Assembly: GCA_021801525.1 (NCBI GenBank) | Contig: JAJYXW010000089.1 | Span: forward strand, 1-34,466 | Source of the DNA: Actinomycetes bacterium | GTDB lineage: Bacteria; Actinomycetota; Acidimicrobiia; Acidimicrobiales; JAJYXR01 | Length of the DNA stretch: 34,466 nucleotides | Direction of reading: 5' to 3' | Shown: positions 16,654 to 26,472 of the stretch, in pieces | Layout of the letters: every line of letters begins with the position of its first letter | How positions within the stretch are numbered: the stretch's first letter is position 1 | Position numbers and translations under genes: made by a program | Notes under the pieces: generated by a model | What the model saw: the letters and a program-made list of their open reading frames with translations, nothing else | What the model was told of the DNA's origin: nothing | Databases searched by the model: none

Positions 16654-19600
16654 CGGGCGTAACCGTTACGAGCGGACCTGCGACGACTATGCCTGCGAGC
16701 TCGTCGGGTACGGGCGCCTCGAGGACGTCCAGGGCAGGAGCTGCTCCTGGCGACTGGCGCTCGAGCGCCCAGCGCACGTCCCTGTCAGGTGGGCAGATAC
16801 TGTCGTAGGGGCAGCTGGAGCAGTTCTCGAAGGACTCCGCGCGCGGCTTTCCCGGGACGGCAGGGAAGACCCCTTCGGTCGTAGCGGCAAGTATGCGTCC
16901 GACGATTTCCCGGAAACGGTCGAGCACCGCCTCGGTGAGCGGGAGGTCATAGCTCGGGCTCGAGCGCTCGGTCGACAGGAGCCAGTATCGAGCCCTTATG
17001 CGGTCACCCGCTCCGAAGCGCCGGGCGGCAGCTAGAGCGTAGAGGGGAAGCTGCAGACGGGTGCCGTTCGCGACCGGATCGCGGAGCAGCTTGCGCAGAT
17101 CGTCCTGCCTACCCGTCTTATAGTCGCTCACTACGAGAGTGCCGTCGCTCGCGCGGTCCACACGGTCGGCTTTTCCTCGAAACTCGATCACTGATCCGTC
17201 GGCGAGAGCAACTTCGAGGGGAGCCGCCGCCCCGCCTGAGGCCGCCCCGCCTGAGGCCGCCCCGCCTGAGGCCGCCCCGCCTGAGGCGGGATCGTGGCCG
17301 GTAGCCCCAGCATCGCTGCCGTCGCCGTATCCGAAGCTGAGCTCTGCCGCTACGGGGTCGAGGACATCCTCCCGGAAGAAGCGCCTGAGATCGCGCCTCA
17401 TTGCGAAGCGGTCCAGCCGCCACATCAGCGGTATGCCGCCCACGCCGCGTGATGCCGCTTTCTCGAGGTGCTCCTCCGCAATGGCGAGTAGACGATCGAT
17501 CGAGGCAGGTGCGCCGTTCAAGCGCTCCGACACGTAGTCCTCGAGGATTGCGTGGACCACCGAGCCCTTCTCCCTGGGGTGCATCTGCCAGAGCTCCTCG
17601 GGGAGGTCGCGCGGGAGTATCCGAAGCACCCGCTCGAAGAGGTAACGGCGCGGGCAGGTTGCGTAGGCCTCGAGCCGAGTCGGGGAGACCACGAGCGCCG
17701 GAGCTGAAAGGCTGGGGTGCCTCCCCACGAGCCCGTCGAAGCGCGTCAAGTCATTCGACTTCCCGGCGCGCGCTGCCTCTACGGCGGCCGGGAGCAGTGG
17801 GCACCTCGCTCCAAGCGCCGCGTAGCGAGGCGAGCTGCCCGTGGCAGCTTGGTTGGCGAGATCTCCGAGGTCGCGTTCGAAGAGTGAAGCAGCCAAGGAG
17901 GTGTCCATGACCGAAGCTGTGAAGGACGGTGCCACCGAGCGAGTTGCCGATGCTGATGCCTCTTCGGCCCAGCGCGACAGGGTGTTCTCACGCCCCGTGC
18001 GCGGTTCGGAGCGCGGCCAGGTTGCCGAGCAAGCGGCTCCTCCTGCCGCGATGGCGTGCATGAAGGCCAGCCGCTCCTCCGCGATGCGTGCCGCGCGGCT
18101 TCTGAGGGCTCCCGAGGATGCGAGGGAGCACGTGTCATCTGGGATGAGTGGGTTTTCGCCGATCTCCCCGGGGACCTGGGACTCGCAGAGCCCGATTGCC
18201 ACGGCGGCCTCGAAATGCATGCCCCGGGCTGCCGAGAACGGAGCAACGAAGACGCCTTCGCCGTAGCTCCGCCCAGGGCTCGCTTCGGAGCGCGAAGCGA
18301 GCTCGGTGATGAGGGCCTGGGTGAATACCCGGAAGTCGGCACCCTGCGACACGCGGTCGAGCTCTGCAAGGTCCGACAGGACACGGCGCACCTCCTCGCC
18401 GGCCTCGAGCTCCCTCGTCGCGACATATCCGGCTGACAATGCGACTCCAGGCCCGCTGAGATTCACAGGTCGGTGCGCAGGTTGGCCTGCCGGGACAACG
18501 TAGCCGGCCAGCACCTCCAGTGGCAGGTATCGCTCCAGAAGTCCCGAGGACCATTCGGCCCAAGATGCCCACGAGCGCGTGCCTCCTCGCATCGCGCCAT
18601 CTGCGGCACTGGCGCGCTGTGCCAGCTCTTCGACAAACCCGAGGAGCCGGCGAGCCTGCATTTGGATGGAGCCCTCTGCTGACCCAGCCGCCGCCCCGCG
18701 TGCCGCCCAATCTGCTGACCCAGCCGCCGCCCTAGCCGGCCATGTGGCGACGAGGCGCTCGAGCTTCGCGATCCATTGGCCAGCGCCGCGCACGATGCCT
18801 GCGCGCGCAGAGAGCATGTCCCACGCGCTCGACGGTACGGGGGTCATCTCGGCGCCCTCGACTATCGGTGCCGAGGAGAGCCAGCGTATGAGCTCGGCTC
18901 GCCCCCAATCGCCGCCGATCAGGCGGAGCAGGGCGACGAGGGTCCGAGCCGTGAGGCTGCGGGACAGCTCGCGCTGAGCCGGCCCGCAGCCTGGGATCCC
19001 CGCTCCGGCCAGCTCCTGGCGGAGGATCCTCGCGTAGCGCTGCCCGCCAGGGTGGAGCACGGCCTGCCTCCATAGCGGGATGCCGTCGGCGCATCGGGCG
19101 ATCACCTTGCGGAGCGCCAGCCGGACTTCCTCCTCGGGGTCGCTGCATTCCACTACGCAGTCGAGGGTGGGCTCGACGATCCTGCAGCGAGAGGCTCTCT
19201 CGACGCGCCGGTAGGTGTCCGGGTAGGTGTCCGGGTAGGTGTCCCGGACGAGCGATCGGTCCCCGAGCAGGCGTGATAGAAGCTCGCTCTGGCGAGGCGA
19301 CATCGGACCGGGGTCGGACACCACTACGGCGCCAAGCTGTCTCGAAAGGCAACCCCCACTCCCAACTGCCAGATGGCCATCGCCGGGCGCCATCGCCGGA
19401 TCCTGGTTGGCTGCAGCCTCGATGGCTGCCTCCTCAATACCGGGACCGTCGACGTAGCCCGCGTCGTCGAGAAGAGACCGTGCCTGTCGAAGAAGCCTGG
19501 CCAGGCTCCCGGTCATGGAGTCGAGGCCAGCGATGAGATCGAGCTCGTCCTCGCTGCAGCGGCCGAGCTCCGCCAGAGCGTGCCGGAGGGCCGCGAAGGA

Positions 19601-20140
19601 GTGCTCGTCGTGAACCATGGCGCCAACTTGGCCTCCGGCGTCGATGGCAGCGGATCGAGCAGCCTCGGCCTCAACATGTGCGCCGGCCCGACGCTTGCCC
19701 CGAGAGGTGACGAGCGGCGTGCCGAGCATGGCTGCGGCGTCCGCCAAGGTCGCGAATGTCACGTTCGCGCTGCCACGAGGTGCAATGGCGCCGCGTTGGC
19801 GTTCCGCTTCGTGCTGGTGCCGCTTCTTCGGTGCTTCGTCCTTGCCTGTGCCCTTGCCGCCGGGCGGCACTCCGCGAGCGAGGTTCCTCGCCCCGGCGAT
19901 GGCAGCTATGTGGGATGGCACGATCACCGTGACACGCGCTAGAGGGTCTCCGCCCTTGGCTTCGGCCACTTGCCGCACGAGCTCAGCGGTGCTCACCGCC
20001 ACGGGCGTCAGGTCGCGGGCTGTGTCGCGGGCTGTGTCGCGGGCTGTGTCGCGGGCTGTGTCGCGGGCTGTGTCGCGGGCTGTGTCGCGGGCTGTGTCGC
20101 GGGCTGTGTCGCGGGCTACGGGGTTGGATCGTTCCACCAT
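16634..20140 (-). CDS. addB: AddB-like subunit of a helicase-nuclease
   Basis: The 1168-residue protein has an inactivated-helicase-like N-terminal half without a Walker A motif (VTVIVPSHIAAIAGARNLA replaces it), a middle with FVAPFSAARGMHFEAAVAIGLCE, and a C-terminal PD-(D/E)XK nuclease (SVVHAILEDYV, FRGKADRVD, LVVSDYKTGR). One Cys in YATCPRRYLFERVLRI and three in CSSCPYDSIC match the AddB iron-sulfur cluster pattern. It should partner the AddA-like protein to resect DNA ends. ATG 20140 is followed by nine ARDT repeats. Other repeat tracts are DTYP (19211-19246) and ASGGA (17226-17285). The last residues (STTHG) and the TGA come from the IscB element's left end, so the native C-terminus has been replaced by a few residues. 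AdnA-type naming is an alternative. Confidence 0.85.
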   Translation of the reverse strand: MVERSNPVARDTARDTARDTARDTARDTARDTARDTARDTARDLTPVAVSTAELVRQVAEAKGGDPLARVTVIVPSHIAAIAGARNLARGVPPGGKGTGKDEAPKKRHQHEAERQRGAIAPRGSANVTFATLADAAAMLGTPLVTSRGKRRAGAHVEAEAARSAAIDAGGQVGAMVHDEHSFAALRHALAELGRCSEDELDLIAGLDSMTGSLARLLRQARSLLDDAGYVDGPGIEEAAIEAAANQDPAMAPGDGHLAVGSGGCLSRQLGAVVVSDPGPMSPRQSELLSRLLGDRSLVRDTYPDTYPDTYRRVERASRCRIVEPTLDCVVECSDPEEEVRLALRKVIARCADGIPLWRQAVLHPGGQRYARILRQELAGAGIPGCGPAQRELSRSLTARTLVALLRLIGGDWGRAELIRWLSSAPIVEGAEMTPVPSSAWDMLSARAGIVRGAGQWIAKLERLVATWPARAAAGSADWAARGAAAGSAEGSIQMQARRLLGFVEELAQRASAADGAMRGGTRSWASWAEWSSGLLERYLPLEVLAGYVVPAGQPAHRPVNLSGPGVALSAGYVATRELEAGEEVRRVLSDLAELDRVSQGADFRVFTQALITELASRSEASPGRSYGEGVFVAPFSAARGMHFEAAVAIGLCESQVPGEIGENPLIPDDTCSLASSGALRSRAARIAEERLAFMHAIAAGGAACSATWPRSEPRTGRENTLSRWAEEASASATRSVAPSFTASVMDTSLAASLFERDLGDLANQAATGSSPRYAALGARCPLLPAAVEAARAGKSNDLTRFDGLVGRHPSLSAPALVVSPTRLEAYATCPRRYLFERVLRILPRDLPEELWQMHPREKGSVVHAILEDYVSERLNGAPASIDRLLAIAEEHLEKAASRGVGGIPLMWRLDRFAMRRDLRRFFREDVLDPVAAELSFGYGDGSDAGATGHDPASGGAASGGAASGGAASGGAAAPLEVALADGSVIEFRGKADRVDRASDGTLVVSDYKTGRQDDLRKLLRDPVANGTRLQLPLYALAAARRFGAGDRIRARYWLLSTERSSPSYDLPLTEAVLDRFREIVGRILAATTEGVFPAVPGKPRAESFENCSSCPYDSICPPDRDVRWALERQSPGAAPALDVLEAPVPDELAGIVVAGPLVTVTPGSTTHG
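17226..17285. repeat. Four exact 15-nt tandem copies in addB-like gene
   Basis: gccgccccgcctgag is repeated four times without change, coding ASGGA on the minus strand, in a loop just before the PD-(D/E)XK metal-binding motif. Confidence 0.92.
20012..20119. repeat. Nine 12-nt tandem copies at the addB-like N-terminus
   Basis: gtcgcgggctgt recurs at exact 12-nt spacing from 20012 to 20108 and codes (ARDT)n beginning about eight residues after the start ATG. Near-identical copies suggest recent expansion. Confidence 0.93.
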
Positions 20141-20167
20141 GCGACGATGCTACGGGGAGGATGTAAC

Positions 20168-20179
20168 GTCGGCGCCGAC
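20168..20179. promoter_or_regulatory. 12-nt perfect palindrome between addB-like gene and amt
   Basis: GTCGGCGCCGAC lies midway in the 72-nt divergent gap. A GTAAC (20164-20168), which resembles one half of a GlnR box, abuts it on the left. Nitrogen control of amt is a known actinobacterial theme, but the second half-site is poor, so this is only a candidate operator. Confidence 0.3.
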
Positions 20180-20212
20180 CATGTCGGCCGGAGCAGCTCG
20201 GAGGAGGGACAG

Positions 20213-21463
20213 ATGAACGCAGGTGACACCGCGTGGGTTCTCGTGAGCTCGGCGCTCGTGCTGTTCATGACACCTGGCCTGGCGCTCTTCTACGGCGGCA
20301 TGGTGCGGGCGAAGAACGTGCTCGGCATCATCATGCAGTGTTTCGCATGCATGGCCCTGGTAGGCGTGCTCTGGGCGGTCGTAGCGTTCAGCCTGGCCTT
20401 CGGGAAGGATGCCGGGGCAGGCCTGATCGGTGGCTTCGGCTACGCCGGGCTCTCGGGGCTCGCCCACACACTTGCCGGTTTCCACGGCCTGCACGTCTCG
20501 CCGCTCACCGTGATGGTCTTCCAGATGATGTTCGCCGTCATCACGGCAGCCCTGATCGCAGGAGGGGTGGCGGACCGGATGCGCTTCGCAGGGTTCTTGG
20601 TGTTCATTGCTCTCTGGGCGCTCCTCGTGTACGCCCCGATAGCCCACTGGGTCTTCAGCCCCGAAGGATGGCTTGCTCGCCGCGGCGTGCTCGACTTCGC
20701 GGGCGGCACCGTGGTGGAGATCAACTCGGGGTTCTCCACGCTCGCGGTGGTGCTTGTCGTCGGCAGGCGCAGGGGCTGGCCGAGCGAGTCGATGGCGCCT
20801 CATTCGGTTCCCCTGAGCCTCCTCGGCGCTGGGATACTTTGGTTCGGGTGGTTCGGCTTCAATGCCGGCTCAGCCCTTGCTGCCAACCAGGTGGCGGTGC
20901 ACGCGTTCGTCAACACCCAGCTCGCGGCGGCGGCGGGCCTGCTCGGGTGGATCGCCTTCGAACGGGTGAAGGAGCATTCTCCTACTACTCTCGGAGCGGC
21001 CTCGGGGGCGGTCGCGGGAATGGTTGCGATAACGCCGTGCGCAGGCTTCGTGTCGGCAATGCCGTCCTTGTTGATAGGCGTGTTGGCGGGCATCGTGTGC
21101 GCCATGGCGGTGAGGTTCAAGTTCAAGATGGGTTACGACGACTCTCTGGACGTGCTCGGGGTACACGGTGTGGGCGGGCTTGTCGGCATGGTGCTGCTCG
21201 GCTGCTTCGCTACCACAGCCGTCAACGCTCATGGAGCGAACGGGCTCTTCGATGGCGGCGGTTTCCACTTCTTCGGGTTGGAGCTGCTGGCAGCCGTGGT
21301 GGCGGCTGCCTACGCGTTTGGTGCCACCTGGCTGATAGCGAAGGGTGTCGACAAGGTCGTGGGGCTGCGCGTGAGCGCCGAGGACGAGATCCAAGGGCTC
21401 GACCTGAGCCAGCACGCGGAGAGCGCATACTCACTCGGTGGGTCGGGCCGGGTCGGGAGTTGA
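20213..21463 (+). CDS. amt: Ammonium transporter, Amt/Mep family, with Glu at the first twin-His site
   Basis: The 416-residue protein has about eleven membrane helices. Recognisable positions: MTPGLALFYGGMVR, QMMFAVITAALIAGG (first gate Phe), APIAHWVF (periplasmic Trp), LDFAGGTVVEINSG (structural Asp), WFGWFGFNAGSALA (second gate Phe and Ser), and LGVHGVGGLVG with the second pore His. The first pore His, normally in VVHIN, is Glu here, as in yeast Mep1/Mep3. It should import ammonium/ammonia. The start is ATG 20213 behind GGAGGAGGGACAG; the frame open back to 19970 lies antisense in the addB-like gene. No glnK or glnD follows, so it is an orphan amt gene. Confidence 0.93.
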   Translation: MNAGDTAWVLVSSALVLFMTPGLALFYGGMVRAKNVLGIIMQCFACMALVGVLWAVVAFSLAFGKDAGAGLIGGFGYAGLSGLAHTLAGFHGLHVSPLTVMVFQMMFAVITAALIAGGVADRMRFAGFLVFIALWALLVYAPIAHWVFSPEGWLARRGVLDFAGGTVVEINSGFSTLAVVLVVGRRRGWPSESMAPHSVPLSLLGAGILWFGWFGFNAGSALAANQVAVHAFVNTQLAAAAGLLGWIAFERVKEHSPTTLGAASGAVAGMVAITPCAGFVSAMPSLLIGVLAGIVCAMAVRFKFKMGYDDSLDVLGVHGVGGLVGMVLLGCFATTAVNAHGANGLFDGGGFHFFGLELLAAVVAAAYAFGATWLIAKGVDKVVGLRVSAEDEIQGLDLSQHAESAYSLGGSGRVGS

Positions 21464-21682
21464 TGTCAGCACCGCGTCGTCGTTGACAGGAGCGCTCGTC
21501 GTCGCGCAGAGCAAACGAGGACTGCGCTCCTGCGCTACGAGCTAGAGCGCTCCCGCGCTACGAACCAGGGCGATCCCGGGCGGCGAGCGAGGGCGCTCCC
21601 GCGCGGCGAGCGAGAGCGGCAAGGCCCATACTGGTCTGGTGAACCTGACGCGTGGATCCGGCGGCGCCATCGGGGCGTCCTG
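21464..21682. repeat. Intergenic degenerate ~28-nt repeats between amt and glycosyltransferase
   Basis: No gene is seen in this 219-nt gap. Imperfect copies of gagcgctcccgcgctacgaa occur about four times between roughly 21490 and 21622, with G/A variation at fixed places. They could fold into GC-rich hairpins. No clear terminator T-run follows amt. Confidence 0.5.
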
Positions 21683-22708
21683 ATGGGCACATCGGACCAC
21701 GCCCCGGGCGAGGGGGCGAATGGGAGTGCTGCCGGGCAGGTAGATCGGCATGCCTGGGCCGAGGGCCCGATCGAGCTGAGCTTCGTTATGCCCTTCTACA
21801 ATCCGGGCAACAGGCTCCGTGAGCATGCAGTGGCGGTAGTGGAGGCGCTCGAGGCTACCGGGCTCAGCTTCGAGGTGCTGGCAGTGTCCGACGGCTCCAC
21901 CGACGGGAGCTTTGCCTCGCTCGCAGGGGTGAGGCCGGACAGGCTGCGCCGGATCGAGCTCCCGGTCCACCGGGGAAAGGGGGAGGCGCTTCGCACAGGG
22001 CTGAGCGAAGGCCGCGGCGAGTACCTCGGTTTCATCGACGCCGATGGTGACCTCCCCGCCGGGCTGCTCGCTCCCTTCGTCGAGACGATCCGAACTGGCG
22101 CTGTCGACATCGTCGTGGGCTCCAAGCGTCACCCGGGGTCGGTGGTCCACTACCCACTGCTGCGCCGTGTCTACTCATGGGGATACCAGCAGCTCACTCG
22201 CCTTCTCTTCGGGCTCGAGGTGCGCGACACCCAGACGGGGCTCAAGGTCGTGAGGCGGTCCGTGCTCCAAGAGGTGCTTCCGCTCATGCGAGAGGAGCGC
22301 TTTGCCTTCGACCTGGAGCTGCTCGTGCTCGCCCACCGGCTCGGGTACGACCGCGTGGCAGAGCTGCCGGTGAGGGTGGAGCGACGCCTTGGGAGCACGG
22401 TGTCGCCAGGTGCAGTGGCGAGGATCGTGCTCGACACCCTCGGGATCTGGTGGCGTCTGAGGCTGCGGAGCGGCAACGTTCCCGGTGCAGTGGGCGCGGG
22501 CAGCGAAGGCTACGGCGCGGGCGGGGCCGGCGCGGGCAGCGAAGGCTACGGCGCGGGCGGGGCCGGCGCGGGCAGCGAAGGCTCCGGTCCCGGAGAGTCT
22601 CCTGGGGCGGGCTGCGCCGTCCCAGGAGCGGCTACGAGCCACCCGAGCACCGGAACCCGCTCGAATGCCCGGACGACCGGTGAACCCAGCAGCAGGGCCA
22701 GAGGGTAG
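21683..22708 (+). CDS. Family 2 glycosyltransferase (polyprenyl-phosphate hexose synthase-like)
   Basis: The GT-A domain fills the first 260 residues: LSFVMPFYNPGNRL, VLAVSDGSTDGS, HRGKGEALRTGL, LGFIDADGDLP (DxD metal site), VGSKRHPGS, DTQTGLKVVRR and FAFDLELLVLAHRLG. This pattern matches dolichyl/polyprenyl-phosphate mannose or glucose synthases, which charge a lipid carrier for wall or glycan assembly. There is no C-terminal membrane domain. The last 70 residues are Gly/Ala/Ser-rich and come from 36-nt repeats. This tail overlaps the 3' end of the convergent PAP2 gene by 163 nt. Start ATG 21683 agrees with the domain boundary, but no strong Shine-Dalgarno is present. Confidence 0.85.
   Translation: MGTSDHAPGEGANGSAAGQVDRHAWAEGPIELSFVMPFYNPGNRLREHAVAVVEALEATGLSFEVLAVSDGSTDGSFASLAGVRPDRLRRIELPVHRGKGEALRTGLSEGRGEYLGFIDADGDLPAGLLAPFVETIRTGAVDIVVGSKRHPGSVVHYPLLRRVYSWGYQQLTRLLFGLEVRDTQTGLKVVRRSVLQEVLPLMREERFAFDLELLVLAHRLGYDRVAELPVRVERRLGSTVSPGAVARIVLDTLGIWWRLRLRSGNVPGAVGAGSEGYGAGGAGAGSEGYGAGGAGAGSEGSGPGESPGAGCAVPGAATSHPSTGTRSNARTTGEPSSRARG
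22496..22583. repeat. 36-nt tandem repeat shared by two convergent genes
   Basis: A 36-nt unit starting gcgggcagcgaaggc occurs 2.4 times (22496, 22532, 22568). On the plus strand it codes the tail of the glycosyltransferase; the PAP2 stop codon (cta, 22546-22548) lies in the second copy. Confidence 0.88.
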
Positions 22709-23223
22709 AGCACGCCTACTACCAGACCACCGAGTGCCAGCCCGCCGAGGACATCCCCAGGGTAGTGGGCTCCCACGTAGACCCTGTCGAAGCACAGGAG
22801 GAGCCCGGCCGCGATGGTCACCCACGCCACGATCCTGTCGCGGCTGAGCCAGAGGCCTACGATCATGGCCCCTGCGAGGGTGCCGTGGTCGCTCGGGAAG
22901 GCGTAGTCCGAAGTCTTGCCAACGAGCACCTCGACACCGTGAAGCGTGTAGTAGGGCCTTCGCTCGGCGACGAGATGGTTGATCGGCTGTGCGATCCCGA
23001 TCGCGATCACGGCGCCGATCAGCGCCCACAATGCCGCCCCGACACGCCGCACACGCTCTTGGGCGTCGGCTAGATAGCGCGCACGCCACCACGCGACGAG
23101 GCCAAGAACACCGAGCAGGGCCGCGCCAGCCCACACGGCGAACGGCGCCGCGACGCCATGTGCCCACGACGTGTCGCGGGCGAAGTGGTTGATGTCTAGG
23201 TACAGCCGAGTGTTCAGGTTCAT
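22546..23223 (-). CDS. PAP2-family membrane phosphatase
   Basis: The 225-residue protein has about five membrane helices and the three PAP2 phosphatase motifs: AERRPYY (motif 1, Lys replaced or shifted), FPSDHGTLAGA (motif 2, catalytic His) and RVYVGAHYPGDVLGG (motif 3, nucleophile His). Members dephosphorylate lipid phosphates, often undecaprenyl diphosphate, to recycle the carrier. That fits the neighbouring polyprenyl-phosphate glycosyltransferase, but the pairing is convergent, not an operon. The C-terminal 25 residues are Pro/Ala-rich and read through the shared repeats. Start ATG 23223; only a weak GAGAG ribosome binding site. Confidence 0.85.
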   Translation of the reverse strand: MNLNTRLYLDINHFARDTSWAHGVAAPFAVWAGAALLGVLGLVAWWRARYLADAQERVRRVGAALWALIGAVIAIGIAQPINHLVAERRPYYTLHGVEVLVGKTSDYAFPSDHGTLAGAMIVGLWLSRDRIVAWVTIAAGLLLCFDRVYVGAHYPGDVLGGLALGGLVVGVLYPLALLLGSPVVRAFERVPVLGWLVAAPGTAQPAPGDSPGPEPSLPAPAPPAP

Positions 23224-23320
23224 GGATCTCTCACAACTTCTCAGGGACTTCCCGGACGTGTCTCAGGCGTCTCACAGCTTGGTGAGGCATCCTGGTGAAG
23301 ACAACCCAATTCACCGGTGC

Positions 23321-24740
<1,420 letters not shown>

Positions 24741-24836
24741 AGCATCTTGGGCCGGCCGAGCCACCGGCTGTCGCCTGCGTCTCGCCCTCAGCCGGCCGAG
24801 CCGAGCCCCGCCGCGGGGGCGGCATGGTCTCGGCCG

Positions 24837-26438
24837 TCAGGAGCCTGGTCCTCCGGAGGGGCTGCACGAGCGCGGGTCGTAAGGCGGCAGGGTGGTCGCT
24901 GCCGTGTAAGGCGCCAGGCTTGCCGCCGCTGAGGTGTCGGAGTAGCCCGAAGCCGGAGCGCTCCCGGGCGAGCCGGAAGACCCCGGAGCGCCGCCAGCCC
25001 CGTTCGATCCTCCCGTGCTTGCCTGCTGCGTGGCTGGAGGCTGGGCGACGCTGAAGTCCGAGCCCGTGACGACCGTCACCTCGGCGCCGTCGGCGGTCGG
25101 TCCCTGGCCTATGGTCACCGAGCCCGATAGCTCCTGGGCGACGCGCTGGGCCTGGGTGATGTGGCCGGGGCTGTAGTAGACGACGGTCGAGGAGACCGGG
25201 CCCACCGAGGTCGCGTCGCCGATGCCGACGATGTCGAAGCCGAGGGCTCTGAGCGCTGAGCTCGTGTTGGCGGCCTGGTTGTACGCGCCGGTCCCGTTCA
25301 GCACCGACACGCTCACCGAGCCCGGAGCAATCGAAGAGCCGGGAGGCTTCTTCAGGCCGAGGAAGGTGTCTACGTACTGCTGGTCGACGGGCTGCTCGGG
25401 CAGCACTACGTCGCCGTAGTCGGCGCCCCTGTAGTAGTAGCTGTTGGGGTCGATGTAGACGGGCAGGGTGGCAGTCGGCACGCTTCCGGGGTTTACATGG
25501 CGGAAGGTGATGGCGAGGCTGAGCAAGGAGGTGATGCTGAAGTCTGTCTGAAGGTCCGGGGCCACCGAGCCGATGACCGCGTTGGCGGTGAGGGGGTTGG
25601 TGAGGGCCTGCTTCTCCACCTGGGCTCCCAGCACCTTCAGGAACTCGTGGTCGCGCTTGATGCGGCTCAAGTCCCCAGTCGGATCGTAGTAGCGCACGCC
25701 GTTCACCCAGTAGTACATGTGGCGAGCTCGCACGAGGGCGAGCGCCTGGGCGCCGTTCAGGTGGTGGCATCCCGAGGTGGTGATGTCGAGGCCGGAGTAG
25801 TAGTCGCGCACGGGATCGGGGAAGTACATGTTAAGCCCGCCCAGCGCGTTCACGACTCCCTGGAAGGTATTGAAGTTGAGCTCGATGAAGTGGTTGATGG
25901 GGATCCCGAGATCGTCCTCCACGGTCTGGACCAGGCGCTGCGGCCCGAAGTTGAGGGCTGAGTCGACGCGGTTGGCCTGTGTGGTCCCGGGTATGGGCAG
26001 GAACAGGTCGCGCGGTATCGACAGGAGCGACGCCCTGTGGTGGGCGGGGTCCAGGTGCAGCACCATGGTCACGTCGCTGCGTGCTCCTCCGACCTGGGCG
26101 CAGGTGCCGAAGTTCTGCGCGCCGGCGCCATGCAGCACGCAGCGGGAGTTGTTGCCCACGAGCAGCACGTTGTCCACGCCGCTCGGCGGCACGATGTCGA
26201 GGCCGTGGATGGTGAGGTGCTTGATCTGGCTGTTGCGGTAGGCCACGTACGCGAAACCGGCACCGGCAATCAGCACGACCAAGGCCACGAGCACGATGCT
26301 CGTGGTGAGGAGGCGCCTGCGCCGCCGCCGCTTACGGCGCAGCGCAAGGTCTGCTCTCGTGATGAGGGCGGGCGCCTCTTGACCGTCGGCTGGCACGGTG
26401 AGCGAGCATACCGGCTGGCGGAACCTACCTGGCGCCAT
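24837..26438 (-). CDS. LytR-CpsA-Psr (LCP) family protein with LytR_C domain
   Basis: The protein (533 residues from ATG 26438) has a basic cytoplasmic N-terminus (LRRKRRRRRR), one membrane segment (LTTSIVLVALVVLIAGAGFAYVAY), an extracellular LCP domain with ARSDVTMVLHLDP, LSIPRDLFLPIPG, RVDSALNFG, GGLNMYFPDPVRD and ALALVRARH, then a LytR_C domain (VSVSVLNGTGAYNQAANTS) and a Gly/Ser/Pro-rich tail. LCP enzymes transfer glycopolymers such as arabinogalactan or teichoic acid from lipid carriers to peptidoglycan. GTG 26396 and GTG 26444 are other possible starts; none has a good Shine-Dalgarno. It diverges from an unknown membrane-anchored protein. Confidence 0.9.
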   Translation of the reverse strand: MAPGRFRQPVCSLTVPADGQEAPALITRADLALRRKRRRRRRLLTTSIVLVALVVLIAGAGFAYVAYRNSQIKHLTIHGLDIVPPSGVDNVLLVGNNSRCVLHGAGAQNFGTCAQVGGARSDVTMVLHLDPAHHRASLLSIPRDLFLPIPGTTQANRVDSALNFGPQRLVQTVEDDLGIPINHFIELNFNTFQGVVNALGGLNMYFPDPVRDYYSGLDITTSGCHHLNGAQALALVRARHMYYWVNGVRYYDPTGDLSRIKRDHEFLKVLGAQVEKQALTNPLTANAVIGSVAPDLQTDFSITSLLSLAITFRHVNPGSVPTATLPVYIDPNSYYYRGADYGDVVLPEQPVDQQYVDTFLGLKKPPGSSIAPGSVSVSVLNGTGAYNQAANTSSALRALGFDIVGIGDATSVGPVSSTVVYYSPGHITQAQRVAQELSGSVTIGQGPTADGAEVTVVTGSDFSVAQPPATQQASTGGSNGAGGAPGSSGSPGSAPASGYSDTSAAASLAPYTAATTLPPYDPRSCSPSGGPGS

Positions 26439-26472
26439 CGCCACTGGCCAGACGCACTATCGTCTCGGGCCG

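Noticed and set aside
20012-20119. 12-nt repeat array as a CRISPR or iteron origin
   Set aside because: There are no spacers, it lies inside the addB-like coding region, and similar coding repeats occur in many other genes here.
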